Source: Isoetes taiwanensis (Eukaryota; Streptophyta; Lycopodiopsida; Isoetales; Isoetaceae). Taken from it: 64,000 nt of DNA. The position numbers were made by a program, and so were the translations under genes. The DNA lies in the NCBI GenBank assembly GCA_021234155.1, contig JAJEKV010000011.1, positions 5,969,132-6,033,131 of the forward strand. Reading direction: 5' to 3'. The notes under the pieces were generated by a model, which was not told where the DNA came from, did no database searches, and worked only from the letters and a program-made list of their open reading frames with translations. Shown piece by piece: positions 43,300-56,933 of the stretch (the first letter of the stretch is position 1; each line of letters starts with the position of its first letter).

Positions 43300-43913
43300 T
43301 CATATCCTAAAATTGCTCCCGAAGTAAACTGTAGTGCAATCCTTAGTGATGTCAGAAGGCATAATGTCCAATACAACAACTCTGATGACTTTACAAGAAA
43401 TTGCATGATAAATATATCTTTGATTAGTGAGCATCCCCAATTTAGGGGTGCCCAGCTTTTTCGTTTTCCTCCCTTTTTTTATTTTAATGTCTTAGCATTA
43501 CATTAATGTCATCAAAACACCATTAGAGTGTACACTATGACTTTTTTTCTTTTAGATAAAATGAGAATGAGAATGATTTTTTATCGTCCACTGGAGAACC
43601 TTTAATTACTTAATGAAAAATGCATACATTGTTGTCAAAGTTAACATACCTTTGACATAATACATAGGAGGAAATCAACAAAAATGAGAAGTACACAAGT
43701 CTATAAACCAAAAAACTAGCAGTTGAAGAAAAGCTTCAGAACCTTCAATCTTAACTAAGCCGGGGATGTCACTTGTGCGAGAACTGTGATCAAGTAACTC
43801 TGCATCTTCAAAATTTGCTATGTACAAAAATAACCTCAGGATCGAACCACAACAACTACTTAGGCATCTTCCTCCTGGAACCAGATAGAGTCATCCATTG
43901 TACTATTACGAGG
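43300..43913. other. Gene-free spacer
   Basis: Flank to the right of the Helitron. Nothing recognised. Confidence 0.5.
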
Positions 43914-44385
43914 ATATGTTTTTCTTGCAAATTCATCAACTTATCAGAAAGTAAAACACCACAGAATACTTGATGATTTACCACCCAACCGGACCAACTA
44001 GAAAAGATGTTACCAAGTCAAGCTACTCCACAATATTGTATAAGAACAAGCTCTTTCTACCCACCAACCACTGGTGTTATAGGAACTCCTTTTAATGATA
44101 TGATCAAGCAAGAAACTAGAGAAAATACTATAAAGCAAGACTAGGCTCATTATTAAACATAGAAACTCTCTGCACCTTTCTGGGCATAACTCTGAAACCG
44201 TAAGGAATCTATGGACAAACAAGTCCAATCTGGAAACTAGACTTCAAGAGCTTTCAATAAGTTAAGGATGGCCAAATTCTAAGTTGTAATCACGGAGATA
44301 TCACTTCTCAAATTCATCCTTCTATTTATAAGTAGCAACACCTTTTTTTGCTTTTATGCTTTTAAATAAAGGTCAAGATGGAACC
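43914..44385 (-). repeat. Copia-type LTR fragment 1
   Basis: Shares TTATCAGAAAGTAAAAC, CAAGCTCTTTCTACCCACC and GCACCTTTCTGGGCATAAC with the two fragments to the right. Truncated at both ends. Confidence 0.75.
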
Positions 44386-44416
44386 ATGGCCCACAAGCTC
44401 CAAAGAAAAAAACTCA

Positions 44417-45004
44417 GCTCTGATACCAATGATCTGTTCTTCCTGCAAATTTATCAACTTATCAGAAAGTAAAACATCACAGGGTACTCGATTACCCCCC
44501 AACCGGACCAACTAGAAAAGATGTCACCAAGTCAAACTACTCCGCAAGATTGTATAATAACAAGCTCTTTCTACCCACCAACCACTGGTGTTATAGGAAC
44601 TCCTTTTAACGATATGATCGAGCAAGAAAAAAGAGAAAATACTATAAAGTAAGACTAGGCTCATTATTAAATATAGAAACTCTATGCACCTTTCTGGGCA
44701 TAACTCTCAGACCGTAAGGAATCTATGGACAAACAAGTCCAATCTGGAAACTAGACTTCAAGAGCTTTCAACAAGGTAAGGATGGCCAAATTCTAAGTTG
44801 TGGTCGTGCAGATATCACTTCTCAAATGTATCCTTCTATTTATAGGTAGCAACACCTTTTTTTGCGTTTTTAAATAAAGGTCAAGGTTTATTTTAAGCTT
44901 TCTCTCTGATAATATCAAGGCTTAGACGTATTGAATGGCCTTCTTACTTGTTCGTATCAATAAATATTGTTCCATGCAAGGCCACTCCCCTAAGCACCAC
45001 ATCA
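44417..45004 (-). mobile_element. Copia-type LTR fragment 2 with PBS
   Basis: On the - strand the LTR (about 45004-44430) ends next to TGGTATCAGAGC (44428-44417), the initiator tRNA-Met primer site, so the parent was an LTR retrotransposon in - orientation. Only about 35 bp of internal DNA remains before fragment 1. The first ~10 LTR bases (TGTTACAAA) are missing. Confidence 0.75.
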
Positions 45005-45664
45005 GTTCCTTCCCTTCTCAAGATTGATCATTCCTGATCATCTGTCTTAAAGGTTTTCATCCCTTTTCAAAGACTAATCGTACTCGATTATCTATCTTGA
45101 GAAGTAACAACTTTTTCCCAAAGCTAATACTGACTGTCTACTTTAAAACTTTTTTTCATTCCCCTCCAAGGCTGGTACTCTTACCATCTATCCTTGCAAG
45201 GTTCCTCACCAAGGCTGGTAATTTTATCATCTATCTTTGCGAGGTTCCTCTCCAAGGCTGGTATACCATCTATCCTTGAGAGCTTATAACATATCTCCTC
45301 TCCATGGCTGGTAATCCTACCATCAATACTTGAGAGACAATTCAACAATGATCGTAAAATATGATTTTTGCACTGCAAATGCAATAACCTCCTTTTTACC
45401 TAGAGCAAACATTTGAAAGAAAAGACAACTTCCTTACCTCAAATCAAATGTGGTCAATGCTCAACCAATCTAGCAATCGCATGCACGTATAAATACTATA
45501 ATTGCAAATGCCTAAAACCTTAGATTACTTCTTGCATCAATAAAAGGTAAGAAAATGCTCCCCAAAAGTATTTCCTACAAAACAAACTCCCATATCCAGC
45601 AAAACATTCTCCATTTCTATTCCACTGGTCTAGGAGGCCCACAAGCTCCAAAGAAAGAAACTCA
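45005..45664. repeat. Spacer with ~50-bp repeats between LTR fragments
   Basis: About four diverged copies of AAGGCTGGTA...ACCATCTATCCTTG lie at 45165-45335. The rest is unrecognised. Just before fragment 3 is CACAAGCTCCAAAGAAAG, shared with the internal DNA next to fragment 2. Confidence 0.65.
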
Positions 45665-46301
45665 GCTCTGATATCAATTGTTACAAATGATCTGTTCTTC
45701 CTGCAAATTTATCAACTTATCAGAAAGTAAAATACCACAGGGTACTTGATTTACCACCCAACTGGACTAACTAGAAAAGATGTCACCAAGTCAAGCTACT
45801 CTGCAAGACTGTATAAGTACAAGCTCTTTCTACCAACCAACCACTAGTATTATAGGAACTCCTTTTAATGATATGATCAAGCAAGAAGCTACAGAAAATA
45901 CTGCAAAGTAAGACTAGGCTCATCATTAAACGTAGAAAGAAGCAGATCTAGTGGTGTAGTCAACTTAGACCTCTATGCACCTTTCTAGGCATAACTCTCA
46001 GACCATAAGAAATCCATGGATAAACAAGGCCAATTGGAACTTACACTTCAAGAGCTTTTCAACAAGGTAAGGATCGTCAAATCCTATGATGTATTCACGG
46101 AGATATCAATTCTCAAAGTCGTCCTTCTATTTATAGGTAACAACACCTTGTTTTGCCTTTTTGCTTTTAAATAAAGGTCAAGGTTTATTTTAAGCTTTCT
46201 CTTTGATAATATCAAGGCTTAGACATACTGGATGGCTTTCTTGCTTGATCATATCAATAAATATTGTTTCATGCAATGCCACTCCCTCGAGCACCATATC
46301 A
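45665..46301 (-). mobile_element. Copia-type LTR fragment 3, probably full LTR, with altered PBS
   Basis: LTR 45679-46301 (623 bp) runs from TGTTACAAATGATC to CACCATATCA (TG...CA). The adjoining PBS reads TGATATCAGAGC on the - strand (45676-45665), one base from the standard. No gag or pol remains. Confidence 0.75.
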
Positions 46302-46398
46302 TGTACCGTCAACTCCATGTTGCAGCAGATTTGAAAGTGATAACCACGGAATATCAATCCAAGTGGAAAGCAAGGAGCTCTAGAAAGTGAACGTTTTT

Positions 46399-46785
46399 GT
46401 CTGCAAATGCACTAGCGCCTTCTGACACAAACCTACTCAGATGAAAATGATGACTGTTACTAAAAGCTATGAATTGGTCCATGGACATGAAGATGCTAAA
46501 GGCGAAAAGCAATATTTGCAAAACTCAAGCCTGATAGCCATCTAACAGAATGTCTTTGAAACGTGCTATCATAGGACCTATATTTGGTGGCAAGTTTATG
46601 TCTGCAAATGCACTAGCCCGTTCTGACACAAACCTACTCAGATGAAAATGATGACTGCTACTAAAACTAGTGCATGGACATGAAGGTGCTAAAGGAGAAA
46701 AGCAATATTTGCAAAACTCAAGCATGATAGCCATCTAATAGAATATCTTTGAAATGTGCTACCATAGGACCTATATTAGGCGACA
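46399..46785. repeat. Tandem duplication, period about 201 bp
   Basis: TCTGCAAATGCACTAGC at 46400 and 46601. The two units are about 90% alike. No gene. Confidence 0.9.
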
Positions 46786-47644
46786 GAATAAGTTGACCAA
46801 GAATAGCTAGCTAAACCCATACTTCATCAACAGAAATATCCTCAAACTGTGAATGGCAATTAAGCAAGCCTATCAAGAGTTTCGAGAAATCTGAAAGCCA
46901 CAAAATCATTAGGTCACAGCTGAAAATGTCTATATCTAAAGAAATTTAAATGACCAACAAATTCAACCAAGATCAATCATTTCCTGTTAAAAGCATCTCC
47001 TTTTTTAGACCTATGGAACATGTCACAATTTAGGAATAACTTGCAAATATGCCCAACCGATAACTCTCGATGCCCCGAGTCAGCCCCTGCGTGAATAAGT
47101 TATTAAATGCACTTTCATCATGCGATTGTAACCTTTTGTCTCGATGGAAGTAATGCGGACTATATCACCTTGTTTAAAAAGAGAATGCACAGCCAATTCC
47201 TTAGTTATGTTTCATACCTTTTTTTTATATTTTACATATGAAACTTTGACCCTATCCTAGCTTTGACATGTTACAAAACAATAGAAAGCCTCATGAGGAG
47301 GTGCTTAATGGACCATGCACTGGCTATAGAATTGATGTCACGACCCTCTTCTCATCTCCTTTCTTCAATGAAGGGGTCTTATATCTTTCTTCGGCAACCT
47401 CCATAAATTTCATGCAATGCTTGCAAGATCCTTTGTGATTTATGAGATTGGGAGCTGAGTGCCCTATTGTTCTTGTAATAGTCGGGAGTAATGTTGCCTT
47501 TAGGGCAGCAGCAAATAACCTAACACTTTTCATTGCTCCCGAGTATGTATATATGGCCAGGATGAAGACTGCAAAAGATGAAAGGAAGCTAGTTAATTGA
47601 TGCGACAAACAAAACAAATAAAATAAGAGCTAATGCTATGCTAG
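46786..47644. other. Gene-free spacer
   Basis: Short - ORF at 47324-47617 without recognisable domain. Nothing else seen. Confidence 0.45.
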
Positions 47645-48105
47645 GGAGTCAAAAGGCAGCTAGTTAATTGATGCTACAGACAGCTAAGGGCCTTTCTCGA
47701 TTCTCGTGATAAGAAAGGCAGTTCAAATGAAAAAAGCAGTTTTAATGGCCTTTTTTGACTAGCTAGTCAATTTATAGATTTATTGGCGAGTCGAGAAAGG
47801 CAGCTTAAAGAAAAAAAAAGTAGGCGTAAAGGCCTTTCTCGACTAAAGCAAAAAAAGCAGGTTTGAGGGTTTTTTTCGGCTAGTTAGCCAAGAAAGGTAT
47901 AAAGTGGATAAAAGCAGGAACGAGGGCCTTTCTTGACTAGTTGAGGGCCTTTCTTGACTAACTAGTCAAGAAAGGCAGCTGAAAGTGAAAATGGCATATC
48001 TGAGGGTCTTTCTTGACTATCTAGTCGAGAAAGGAAGCTCAAGGGGAAAAAATCGGTTTGAATGAATTTCTCGACTCGCTAGATGAGAAAGATAGCTCAA
48101 AGATA
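47645..48105. repeat. Cluster of small palindromes (TTTCTCGACTAG family)
   Basis: Six or more units built of GGCCTTTCTTGACTA, a short centre and CTAGTCAAGAAAGGCAGC (for example 47939-47975 and 48006-48037), separated by A-rich spacers. Each could form a small hairpin. Related arms (TTCTCGACTCGC) recur at 50810 and 56910. Confidence 0.8.
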
Positions 48106-48930
48106 GATGTATAACCCCCACAAAATTTCTGTATGGTTCAAAATTTAGACTTACTTATCCCCATCCATTTTATAAGGAAGGTGGACACCTTTTTTGTGAT
48201 GATAAGATGGATGGTCTAATAGGGCTGAAGCATAAGACGATTCTGATAAATAAGAGCTGAAACATGCAGTTGGAAAACAAACAGAAGAAACTGCAAATAT
48301 AAGAGGGCAACTGAAAGAAGTCGGGACTACAAGCAAAGAAGTTGAAGCGAAAAAAATACCAATCAATCAAAGGCTGGAGAAACTAGAGTGAAGTGGGGTC
48401 CACCCGATCAATCTAGCAGCAGAACTGGAAGAAACGATAGCAAGGCAAGTAAGGAAAATGCAGGATCAAATGATGATAGAACTGGATGTCCAAATCATCA
48501 GCAAAGCATATTACTGCTAGGATTAAAAAACCCCCACTCCGGAGGATTTTCGAGGGAAAAAAATGGGCAGTAATAGGTATGCTGAGAAACTGTACATCAT
48601 GATGTGCCTTTGTGCCTCGTTCGAGGACATAAGTGAGTGCGGGCCTCCATGATGTCCCGGAGATAAGATCCTAGCAGGCCAGTGACGTTGTATCCAGCAG
48701 TGCATGCAGCTGCTGGTTAGGCAATGTCAACTGTGCATAGTTGGCATGAATGTGACTGAATGCCAGACAATGCTGTAGAGTGTGGCTTTCATCTTCAATA
48801 ACACCTCTTGGAAGCATAGACATAGTCTATCCTCCCATGCTTCCCGGGCCCATCTGCCTGTCTCAATTCACAAGTGATGTGCACCTGTGCGGATGGAAGC
48901 TATCAATCTATGCTTTTTCAGTGGCAAATG
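48106..48930. other. Gene-free stretch left of the tandem duplication
   Basis: Short ORFs on both strands, none recognised. Confidence 0.45.
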
Positions 48931-51900
48931 TGCACGAAGGTAGCGTTGTGGACCACATGCAAGCGTGGAGTTGATCTGGACTTTATAGCGTGCTGCCTTA
49001 ACATGTTCAAGGGGACTAGTATCCCAAAGCTTGCTGAGGAAACAAGCATCCGGGTATTGCCGCAGCTGATGGTGGTCCTCTTCAATTTCAACTTGGATGC
49101 ACCTATGCTCTTGTACGCCATATCTAGAGAACCATTGTGCTCGCCTCTCCTTCCAGCATGCCTTGAGGCACTGTGGGCCTATAGCCACAGCATAAGCTAG
49201 GTTTGGGAGAGGTTCATTGCCCATACCCGCCACCTTCTGACAGTTCACATCCTTCAGAAATTATTCAACTAAATGTTCACAACTGACTCAATTTTATTAG
49301 TAAATGCCATTTTAGAGGGGGTATATTCTCACCACCTTGGTCCTTAGACTTAAAGAACTAAAATATAGACTTAGTGTGGATCACTTCATAGTTTATTCTC
49401 TCATATCCTATCTAGGATGCCTCATTTTAAAAGAAATCATTTATTAATATAGGCAATACAGGGGACCAAGGGGCTCATATCCTAATATTAATATAGTTAT
49501 ATCGCATGAGGGGGGTTTGTTATGCCCCCTCATGCACAACCCAATGTGCATGCATACCCCATGGACTCCCTTGAATCCCCGCCGTCTGGTTAAGAGCCAA
49601 TGGTCCAGATGATGATAGGTCATGGGGGATTTATGTATCATTATATGTTGCAGGTGTATGGGGGCATAGGCCATAGTTGCGAACCGTTGGATGAAAATAT
49701 TGAAGCAAATCTTGGCGGTTGGTTCCGAGCAGGGGATGTATGGGGTGTTTGAGCAGGGGACCCAAAGAGGGGTTTTGATATTGGCCGTTGAGATTGGATG
49801 TCAATTTGGGGCTTTTCATCTTGATCGTTGAAGATGAAGTTCGAGGTTAGGGGACAAGGAAGGAGGAGCGAAAGTTTCGTGGTATTTGTTGTGCATTGTT
49901 CCTCCTCAGTATTCTGAGCACTCTGTGTTCCTAGATTTTGATCTCCAGGTTTTAGTTATGGTGGTCGGAGCAGATAGTGTTAAATGTGGCTGTGCATGTG
50001 GGTGGAAGGGGAATGAGGTAAGCAAGGTTGTGCAGAAGTGAATCTGTCGTAAAGTTTGAAACTTAATTATAGAATTGATCTAGTTACCAGATTCGAAGGA
50101 TTATATGAGAGTTTATGCAGATTACAAAGGAGTAATGATCTTCAAGTTCTCCTGTTTAATATCTTTGTATATTTGGAAGTAGTGAAAGTTTGAAACTTAG
50201 TTATAAAATTGTGAGGGCTTAAATTTAAGGGGATTATTTATATATTGAGCAGTTTGTTTGATGTTGGTGTCGCTTTGTATGTGTAGGGTATGGATTCGAG
50301 AATAAGGTTTCGTGAGTGGTACTGGAAGCGTGACGTGCAGTGGAAGGTGGCTGTTATTTACATTGGTTGGTAAGGTCATGGTATTTTTGGATTGTCATGA
50401 GGAAGGTTGTCCTGGTGAGTTTGCTGGTGTGTTAAACATTCTAGGATTTGGGTAGCAGGTAGTAGGTTGGATATTTGTGTGTGTATGCGTGTTTGAAAGG
50501 ACTGGAGTGTGAGGTTGTAATGCCAATGTCTATAGTACAGATTGATTCAAGTTATATATACTTTGCTGATGATGTTAGAAGATTGAGGCGAAACGAGTAT
50601 AGGTGGAGATGGTATGCAAATTTGGCTTACGATACCTTTCAGTGTCGACGATGGGCAATGTGTCCATTTGAAAGCTACAAATCCTTGCACTTAGGTATGG
50701 AGCCCCACCCTGCCCCGCAGTAGTCAGTCGGCCCGGGACGGGCGAGTCAAGAATGCCTCAGCTTGCCAACAATCAAGAAAGTACAGTTTTTAGGCTTGCG
50801 AAGTCGAGAATTTCTCGACTCGCAAGGCGAGAATAGGGAGTGTACATTTTGGATTGTTGGCTGGTTGAGGGATTCTTGAGTCGCGAGTCAAGAATGCACA
50901 AAGGCTGCAGCACAAAGAATGCAGAAAGGCGATGTTGGCTCCACTGCATTCTTCAGGTGCCTGCTGATAGTCTGAGAGACTCTCCTTCGACATATCTTGG
51001 TCGAACATTGTGAAGGGAAGTGGCCCTGACTGTCTGGAGGCCTCTGGGTCGGGCTTGCTATCTGTAAGTTAGATATACTTTGTTGATGAGCTTAGAAGAT
51101 TGAGGCGAAATGAGTATAGGTGCAGATGGTATGCAAGTTTGGCTTACAATACCTTTCAGTCTTCACGATGGGCAATGTATCCATTTGAAAGCTACAAATC
51201 CATGCTGACACCACGGTTGAGTTTAAGAGTGGCGAGAATAGATATTTCTGCTTGATTTTTTAAGTTCAAAGATGAAAGCAACGGACTAAGAAGCTGTGTA
51301 GTTGACTAGCGGATTTATAATTGGGCAAAGATGTGAGATGGGATTAAGATCCGAAAGTGTATGAGTGATGAATATACACTCCACTTCTGTTTGGAGGCCT
51401 TGCTTTGCAAAAACATGGCCTTTCTATCATTGTAAAGGACCAAATTTCAATGCCTGGTCATAGTTTTGTAGCTACTTGATGAGATCATATAGATTTTGGC
51501 ATAAAACCTAACGGTTCGTATGTGCAATGGTTCTTGAAGTACATAAAATTATGCACTTCTTGAAATTTACTTAAATTTGTGACGCCTTAAATTTACGGGG
51601 ACTATTTATATGTTCAGTAGTTTGTTTGCTGTTGATGTTACTTTGTATGTGCAGGGGATGGCTTGGAGGGTTTCGTGAGTGGATTTGGGAGCGTGCCGTG
51701 CATGGGAGGGTGGCTGGGTGGCTGTCATCTACGTTGTCTGGTAAGGTTATGGTATTTTTGGATTGTGATAAGTTGTGTTGGTGAGTCTGCTGGTGTATTA
51801 AGTATTCTAGGATTTGGGTAGCAGGTAGTAGGTTGAATATTTTTGTGTGTATGCGTGTTCCAAAGGACTGGAGTGTGAGGTTGCAATGCTAAGGCCGCGG

Positions 51901-54900
51901 ACGATATCAGGCTTGTGGTTGCTTGCGATTCTGTGGGTTCATTGGATGTTAGTGATTGATGAGTTCAAGCATCGAGACTTCCCAATCTTTCTTTCCCCTC
52001 CTCTTTGGGCAATGTAGCTTAGTTTACATGCTAAGTTCCATTGTCGAAAGAGGGGTGAAAGCAAGGTTTGGGAAGTCTCGATGCTTGCACTCAGGTCGAT
52101 TTGGGAATTCGCGATGAGTTCAAGGATCGAGACTTCCCACTCTTTCTTTCCCCTCCTCTTTGGGCAATGTAGCTTAGTTTACATACTAAGTTCTATTGTC
52201 CAAAAAGGGGTGAAAGCAAGGTTTGGGAAGTCTCGATGCTTGCACTCAGGTCGATTTGGGAATTCACGATGAGTTCAAGCATCGAGACTTCCCAGTCTTT
52301 CTTTCCTCCGCCTCTTTGGGCAATGTAGCTTAGTTTGCATGCTAAGTTCCATTGTCCAAAGAAGCGTGAAAGCAAAGATTGGGACGTCTCAATGCTTGCA
52401 CTCAGTACCTGGCTTAGTCTCTTTTGTTTGTCCTGTTTGTTGTATCTGAAGTGCCCACTAGGATGAGATCGCTCACTGGGGCACTTTACATATATAAAAA
52501 CAGGATAATTGAAAAGGGAGTAAGCCTGGAGTGTGACCCTCTTGAATGGTTGTCAACTCACCAGGCTTGATATTGTTCGCGGCAAAGAATATAGACTTCT
52601 CGAACCCATTAGGTATGTATAGAATCTGCAGCCCGTTCTTTGGGCATAAGTTGGAAGCTTTGTAGATATTTTGGCTGCAATGACAAAAGTATGCAAGACA
52701 ACGATGCTCAACATTGTTGAGCTTTACTTAGAAACATGTAGATGATACACACGCATGAATTGTTGGGTTTTACTTAGAAACACGTAGATAATACACATGC
52801 ATGCACCTACTGTCTACATCGCACACACCTAAAACTGCAACAAATCTAAACCTTAAGCCTAGCGTGGAATCTTAGGCATTTTGCAGCATCAAGTTTTGAC
52901 CATTGGATCACTTTCATTAAAGACACGCACAGTCAAACATTTCTTGAAAAAAAAATGTGAGAAATAGGGAATTCCTTCTTTTAAATTTGGTCATTCTAAG
53001 AAAATCCGATATGGAAGATGTGGCACGATCGTGCAGGGGATAGCAGTTGCACGTTGCGGAATACATAGATTGTGTGTCAGTATTGATATTTGATTTATAT
53101 AGGGGCATGTTTCAACGCCTTTGCCCTAATATAGGGCATAGGCAATTGTCTATGTTCAAGACGGAGGGAATAATTACATATATCAGCCCTATGGATATCT
53201 ATGTTATGTAATAGATATTCCAAGTTGTTTGTGTGTGTTAATTGGGTTCCAAAAAAACAGAGTGAAACCAGTTATATCACAACCTTGAATTGTGAGTGAG
53301 GAAATTGTAAGAGAAATGTCTCACTTTACTTACTTGGTATTTACTTAGTTACATGTTTCTTATAAATCTAGCTTGGTTGCTAAGCTTCACTAAGAACTTC
53401 GGATCAGACGCGTCTAGCATCTGAAGCCTCATTTCCAAGAATCAATCCAGCCTTAGCCTTATAATGCCTTGCAAACTTATTACCTTGCCAAAAGGTGCTT
53501 GCCAAAAGGTGCTTGCCAAAAGGTGTAGTAGAATAATGAATGTGCAGCTTTATAATGCCTTGCAAACTTGTTACCATGCCAAAAGGTGCTTGCCAAAAGG
53601 TGCAGTAGAATAATGAAGGTGCAATAAGTTTTAGTATATAATACAACCATTTTTCTTTAGAATAAGTAATGGACATGTCCCATTTAACTTCCAACTGTAC
53701 TTGTGTTTTTAATTAGCAAATATCATTTGTCATACATCAGGGTTATATTGCCAAACAGAAATTGTTTTCTCTTATTGCAGAAATTGTTCTCTCTTATTGC
53801 ACCATATATGATATTGTCCAACAGAGTACATGTTTTAAACTTCTTCATATACAAGGTACATTCAAGCATACATTTATTTCACCACACCACAGTAGATCTT
53901 ATCAAAATCATTGTCTTTACAAAAATCCATTGAACATGCGTATCATATCCTTGCTCAACCATTTACAAAGAAAGATCATGTGCCTTATCAGTTCCATATT
54001 TTGCAGAGGGAGTTTGTCATGATGACGTCATATTTTGCAGAGAGAGTTTATCAAGATGTCAGAATAGAGTCCAGCTGCATTGAGAGGTTTAAATGCTTCA
54101 AAAGCTAACCCTCTTTGTCATGCTCTACAAAACTCAGCTGGAGAATCAATAACATGCGGGTTGAGGCCCTTACTACTTGTTTCAAGTTTCAAGAATTGCA
54201 AGACAATGTGAAAAGCCAAGTCAGATTCCACATGAAGAGCCCAACAAACTTGCACCATATATCATATTGCCCAACAGAGTACATGTCTTAAACTTCTTCA
54301 TATGTCTTTACAAAATCCATTGAACATGCGAACCATATCCTTGCTCAACCATTTACAGAGAAAGATCATGTGCCTTATCAGTTCCATATTTTGCAGAGAG
54401 AGTTTATCATGTTGAGGTCAGAAGAGAGTCAGAATAGAGTCCAGCTTCAGTGAGAGGTTTAAATGATTCAAAAGCTAACCCTCTTTCTCCTGCTCTTTCT
54501 TTGCAATGTGAGAAGCATTGTCCAACAGAGTACATGTTTTAAACTTCTTCATGTGCAAGGTACATTCAAGCATACATTTATTTCACCACACCACAGTAGA
54601 TCTTATCAAAATCATTGTCTTTACAAAAATCCATTGAACATGCGTATCATATCCTTGCTCAACCATTTACAGAGAAAGATCATGTGCCTTATCAGTACCA
54701 TATTTTGCAGAGGGAGTTTGTCATGATGACGTCATATTTTGCAGAGAGAGTTTATCAAGATGTCAGAATAGAGCCCAGCTGCATTGAGAGGTTTAAATGC
54801 TTCAAAAGCTAACCCTCTTTCTCATGCTCTACAAAACTCAGCTGGAGAATCAATAACATGCGGGTTGAGGCCCTTACTACTTGTTTCAAGTTTCAAAGAA

Positions 54901-55041
54901 TTGCAAGACAATGTGAAAAGCCAAGTCAGATTCCACATGAAGAGCCCAACAAACTTGCACCATATATCATATTGCCCAACAGAGTACATGTCTTAAACTT
55001 CTTCATATGTCTTTACAAAATCCATTGAACATGTGAACATG
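48931..55041. repeat. 6.1-kb tandem duplication, unit 1
   Basis: Begins TGCACGAAGGTAGCGTTGTG and is repeated from 55042 with only small indels (offset 6086-6146 along its length). Contents: an unrecognised open frame on both strands near 48931-49200, an internal old duplication (about 50200-50700 against 51580-51890 and 51060-51200), three hairpins (51966-52398), an AAAGGTGCTTGCC direct repeat (53485-53600) and a doubled ~420-bp segment (53819 and 54523). No known protein is encoded. Confidence 0.9.
51966..52398. repeat. Three tandem ~122-bp hairpins (unit 1)
   Basis: Hairpins at 51966-52087, 52121-52242 and 52276-52398, period 155 bp. Each has arms CAAGCATCGAGACTTCCC / GGGAAGTCTCGATGCTTG and further pairing (CCCCTC...GAGGGG, CTAAG) towards a short centre. 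Confidence 0.9.
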
Positions 55042-56902
55042 TGCACGAAGGTAGCGTTGTGGACCACATGCAAGCGTGGAGTTGATCTGGACTTTATAGC
55101 GTGCTGCCTTAACATGTTCAAGGGGACTAGTATCCCAAAGCTTGCTGAGGAAACAAGCATCCGGGTATTGCCGCAGCTGATGGTGGTCCTCTTCAATTTC
55201 AACTTGGATGCACCTATGCTCTTGTACGCCCTATCTAGAGAACCATTGTGCTCGCCTCTCCTTCCAGCATGCCTTGAGGCACTGTGGGCCTATAGCCACA
55301 GCATAAGCTAGGTTTGGGAGAGGTTCATTGCCCATACCCGCCACCTTCTGACAGTTCACATCCTTAAGAAATTATTCAACTAAATGTTCACAACTGACTG
55401 CCATTTCTGGGAGGGTGTATATTCTCACCACCTTGGTCCTTAGACTTAAAGAACTAAAATATAGACTTAGTGTGGATCACTTCATAGTTTATTCTCTCAT
55501 ATCCTATCTAGGATGCCTCATTTTAAAAGAATTCATTTATTAATATAGGCAATACAGGGGACCAAGGGGCTCATATCCTAATATTAATATAGTTATATCG
55601 CATGAGGGGGGTTTGTTATGCCCCCTCATGCACAACCCAATGTGCATGCATACCCCATGGACTCCCTTGAATCCCCGCCGTCTAGTTAAGAGCCAATGGT
55701 CCAAATGATGATAGGTCATGGGGGATTTATGTATCATTATGTGTTGCAGGTGTATGGGGGCATAGGCCATAGTTGCGAACCGTTGGATGAAAATATTGAA
55801 GCAAATCTTGGCGGTTGGTTCCGAGCAGGGGATGTATGGGGTGTTTGAGCAGGGGACCCAAAGAGGGGTTTTGATATTGGCCGTTGAGATTGGATGTCAA
55901 TTTGGGGCTTTTCATCTCGATCGTTGAAGATGAAGTTCGAGGTTAGGGGACAACGAAGGAGGAGCGAAAGTTTCGTGGTATTTGTTGTGCATTGTTCCTC
56001 CTCAGTATTCTGAGCACTCTGTGTTCCTAGATTGTGATCTCCAGGTTTTAGTTACGGTGGTCTGAGCGCATGCTGTTAAATGTGGTCGCGTATGTGGGTT
56101 GAAGGGGAATGAGGTAAGCAAGGTTGTGCAGAAGTGAATCTGTCGTAAAGTTTGAAACTTAATTATAGAATTGATCTAGTTACCAGATTCGAAGGATTAT
56201 ATGAGAGTTTATGCAGATTACAAAGGAGTAATGATCTTCAAGTTCTCCTGTTTAATATCTTTGTATATTTGGAAGTAGTGAAAGTTTGAAACTTAGTTAT
56301 AAAATTGTGAGGGCTTAAATTTAAGGGGATTATTTATATATTGAGCAGTTTGTTTGATGTTGGTGTCGCTTTGTATGTGTAGGGTATGGATTCGAGAATA
56401 AGGTTTCGTGAGTGGTACTGGAAGCGTGACGTGCAGTGGAAGGTGGCTGTTATTTACATTGGTTGGTAAGGTCATGGTATTTTTGGATTGCCATGAGGAA
56501 GGTTGTCCTGGTGAGTTTGCTGGTGTGTTAAACATTCTAGGATTTGGGTAGCAGGTAGTAGGTTGGATATTTGTGTGTGTATGCGTGTTTGAAAGGACTG
56601 GAGTGTGAGGTTGTAATGCCAATGTCTATAGTACAGATTGATTCAAGTTATATATACTTTGCTGATGATGTTAGAAGATTGAGGCGAAACGAGTATAGGT
56701 GGAGATGGTATGCAAATTTGGCTTACGATACCTTTTTAGTGTCGACGATGGGCAATGTGTCCATTTGAAAGCTACAAATCCTTGCACTTAGGTATGGAGC
56801 CCGACCCAGAGTCCTGCAGGTAGTCAGCCCGGCTTTCTCGACGGGCGAGTCAAGAATGCCTCAGCTTGCCAACAATCAAGAAAGTACATGCCTTCTTTTC
56901 GA

Positions 56903-56933
56903 CTTGCGAGTCGAGAATTTCTCGACTCGCAAG
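56903..56933. repeat. 31-bp palindrome in unit 2
   Basis: CTTGCGAGTCGAGAA around one central T, then its reverse complement. The unit 1 counterpart (near 50797-50830) is broken by an extra A in the left arm. Confidence 0.9.

Noticed and set aside
48874-49250. Overlapping ORFs of 108 and 126 aa conserved in both 6.1-kb units
   Set aside because: Conservation only reflects the recent duplication. No domain is recognised on either strand.
50550-50580. FADD motif resembling a reverse transcriptase active site
   Set aside because: No other RT motif is near it, and the duplicate at 51075 reads FVDE.
51966-52398. CRISPR-like array of regular repeats
   Set aside because: Units are 155-bp tandem hairpins with homologous spacers in a plant nuclear setting.
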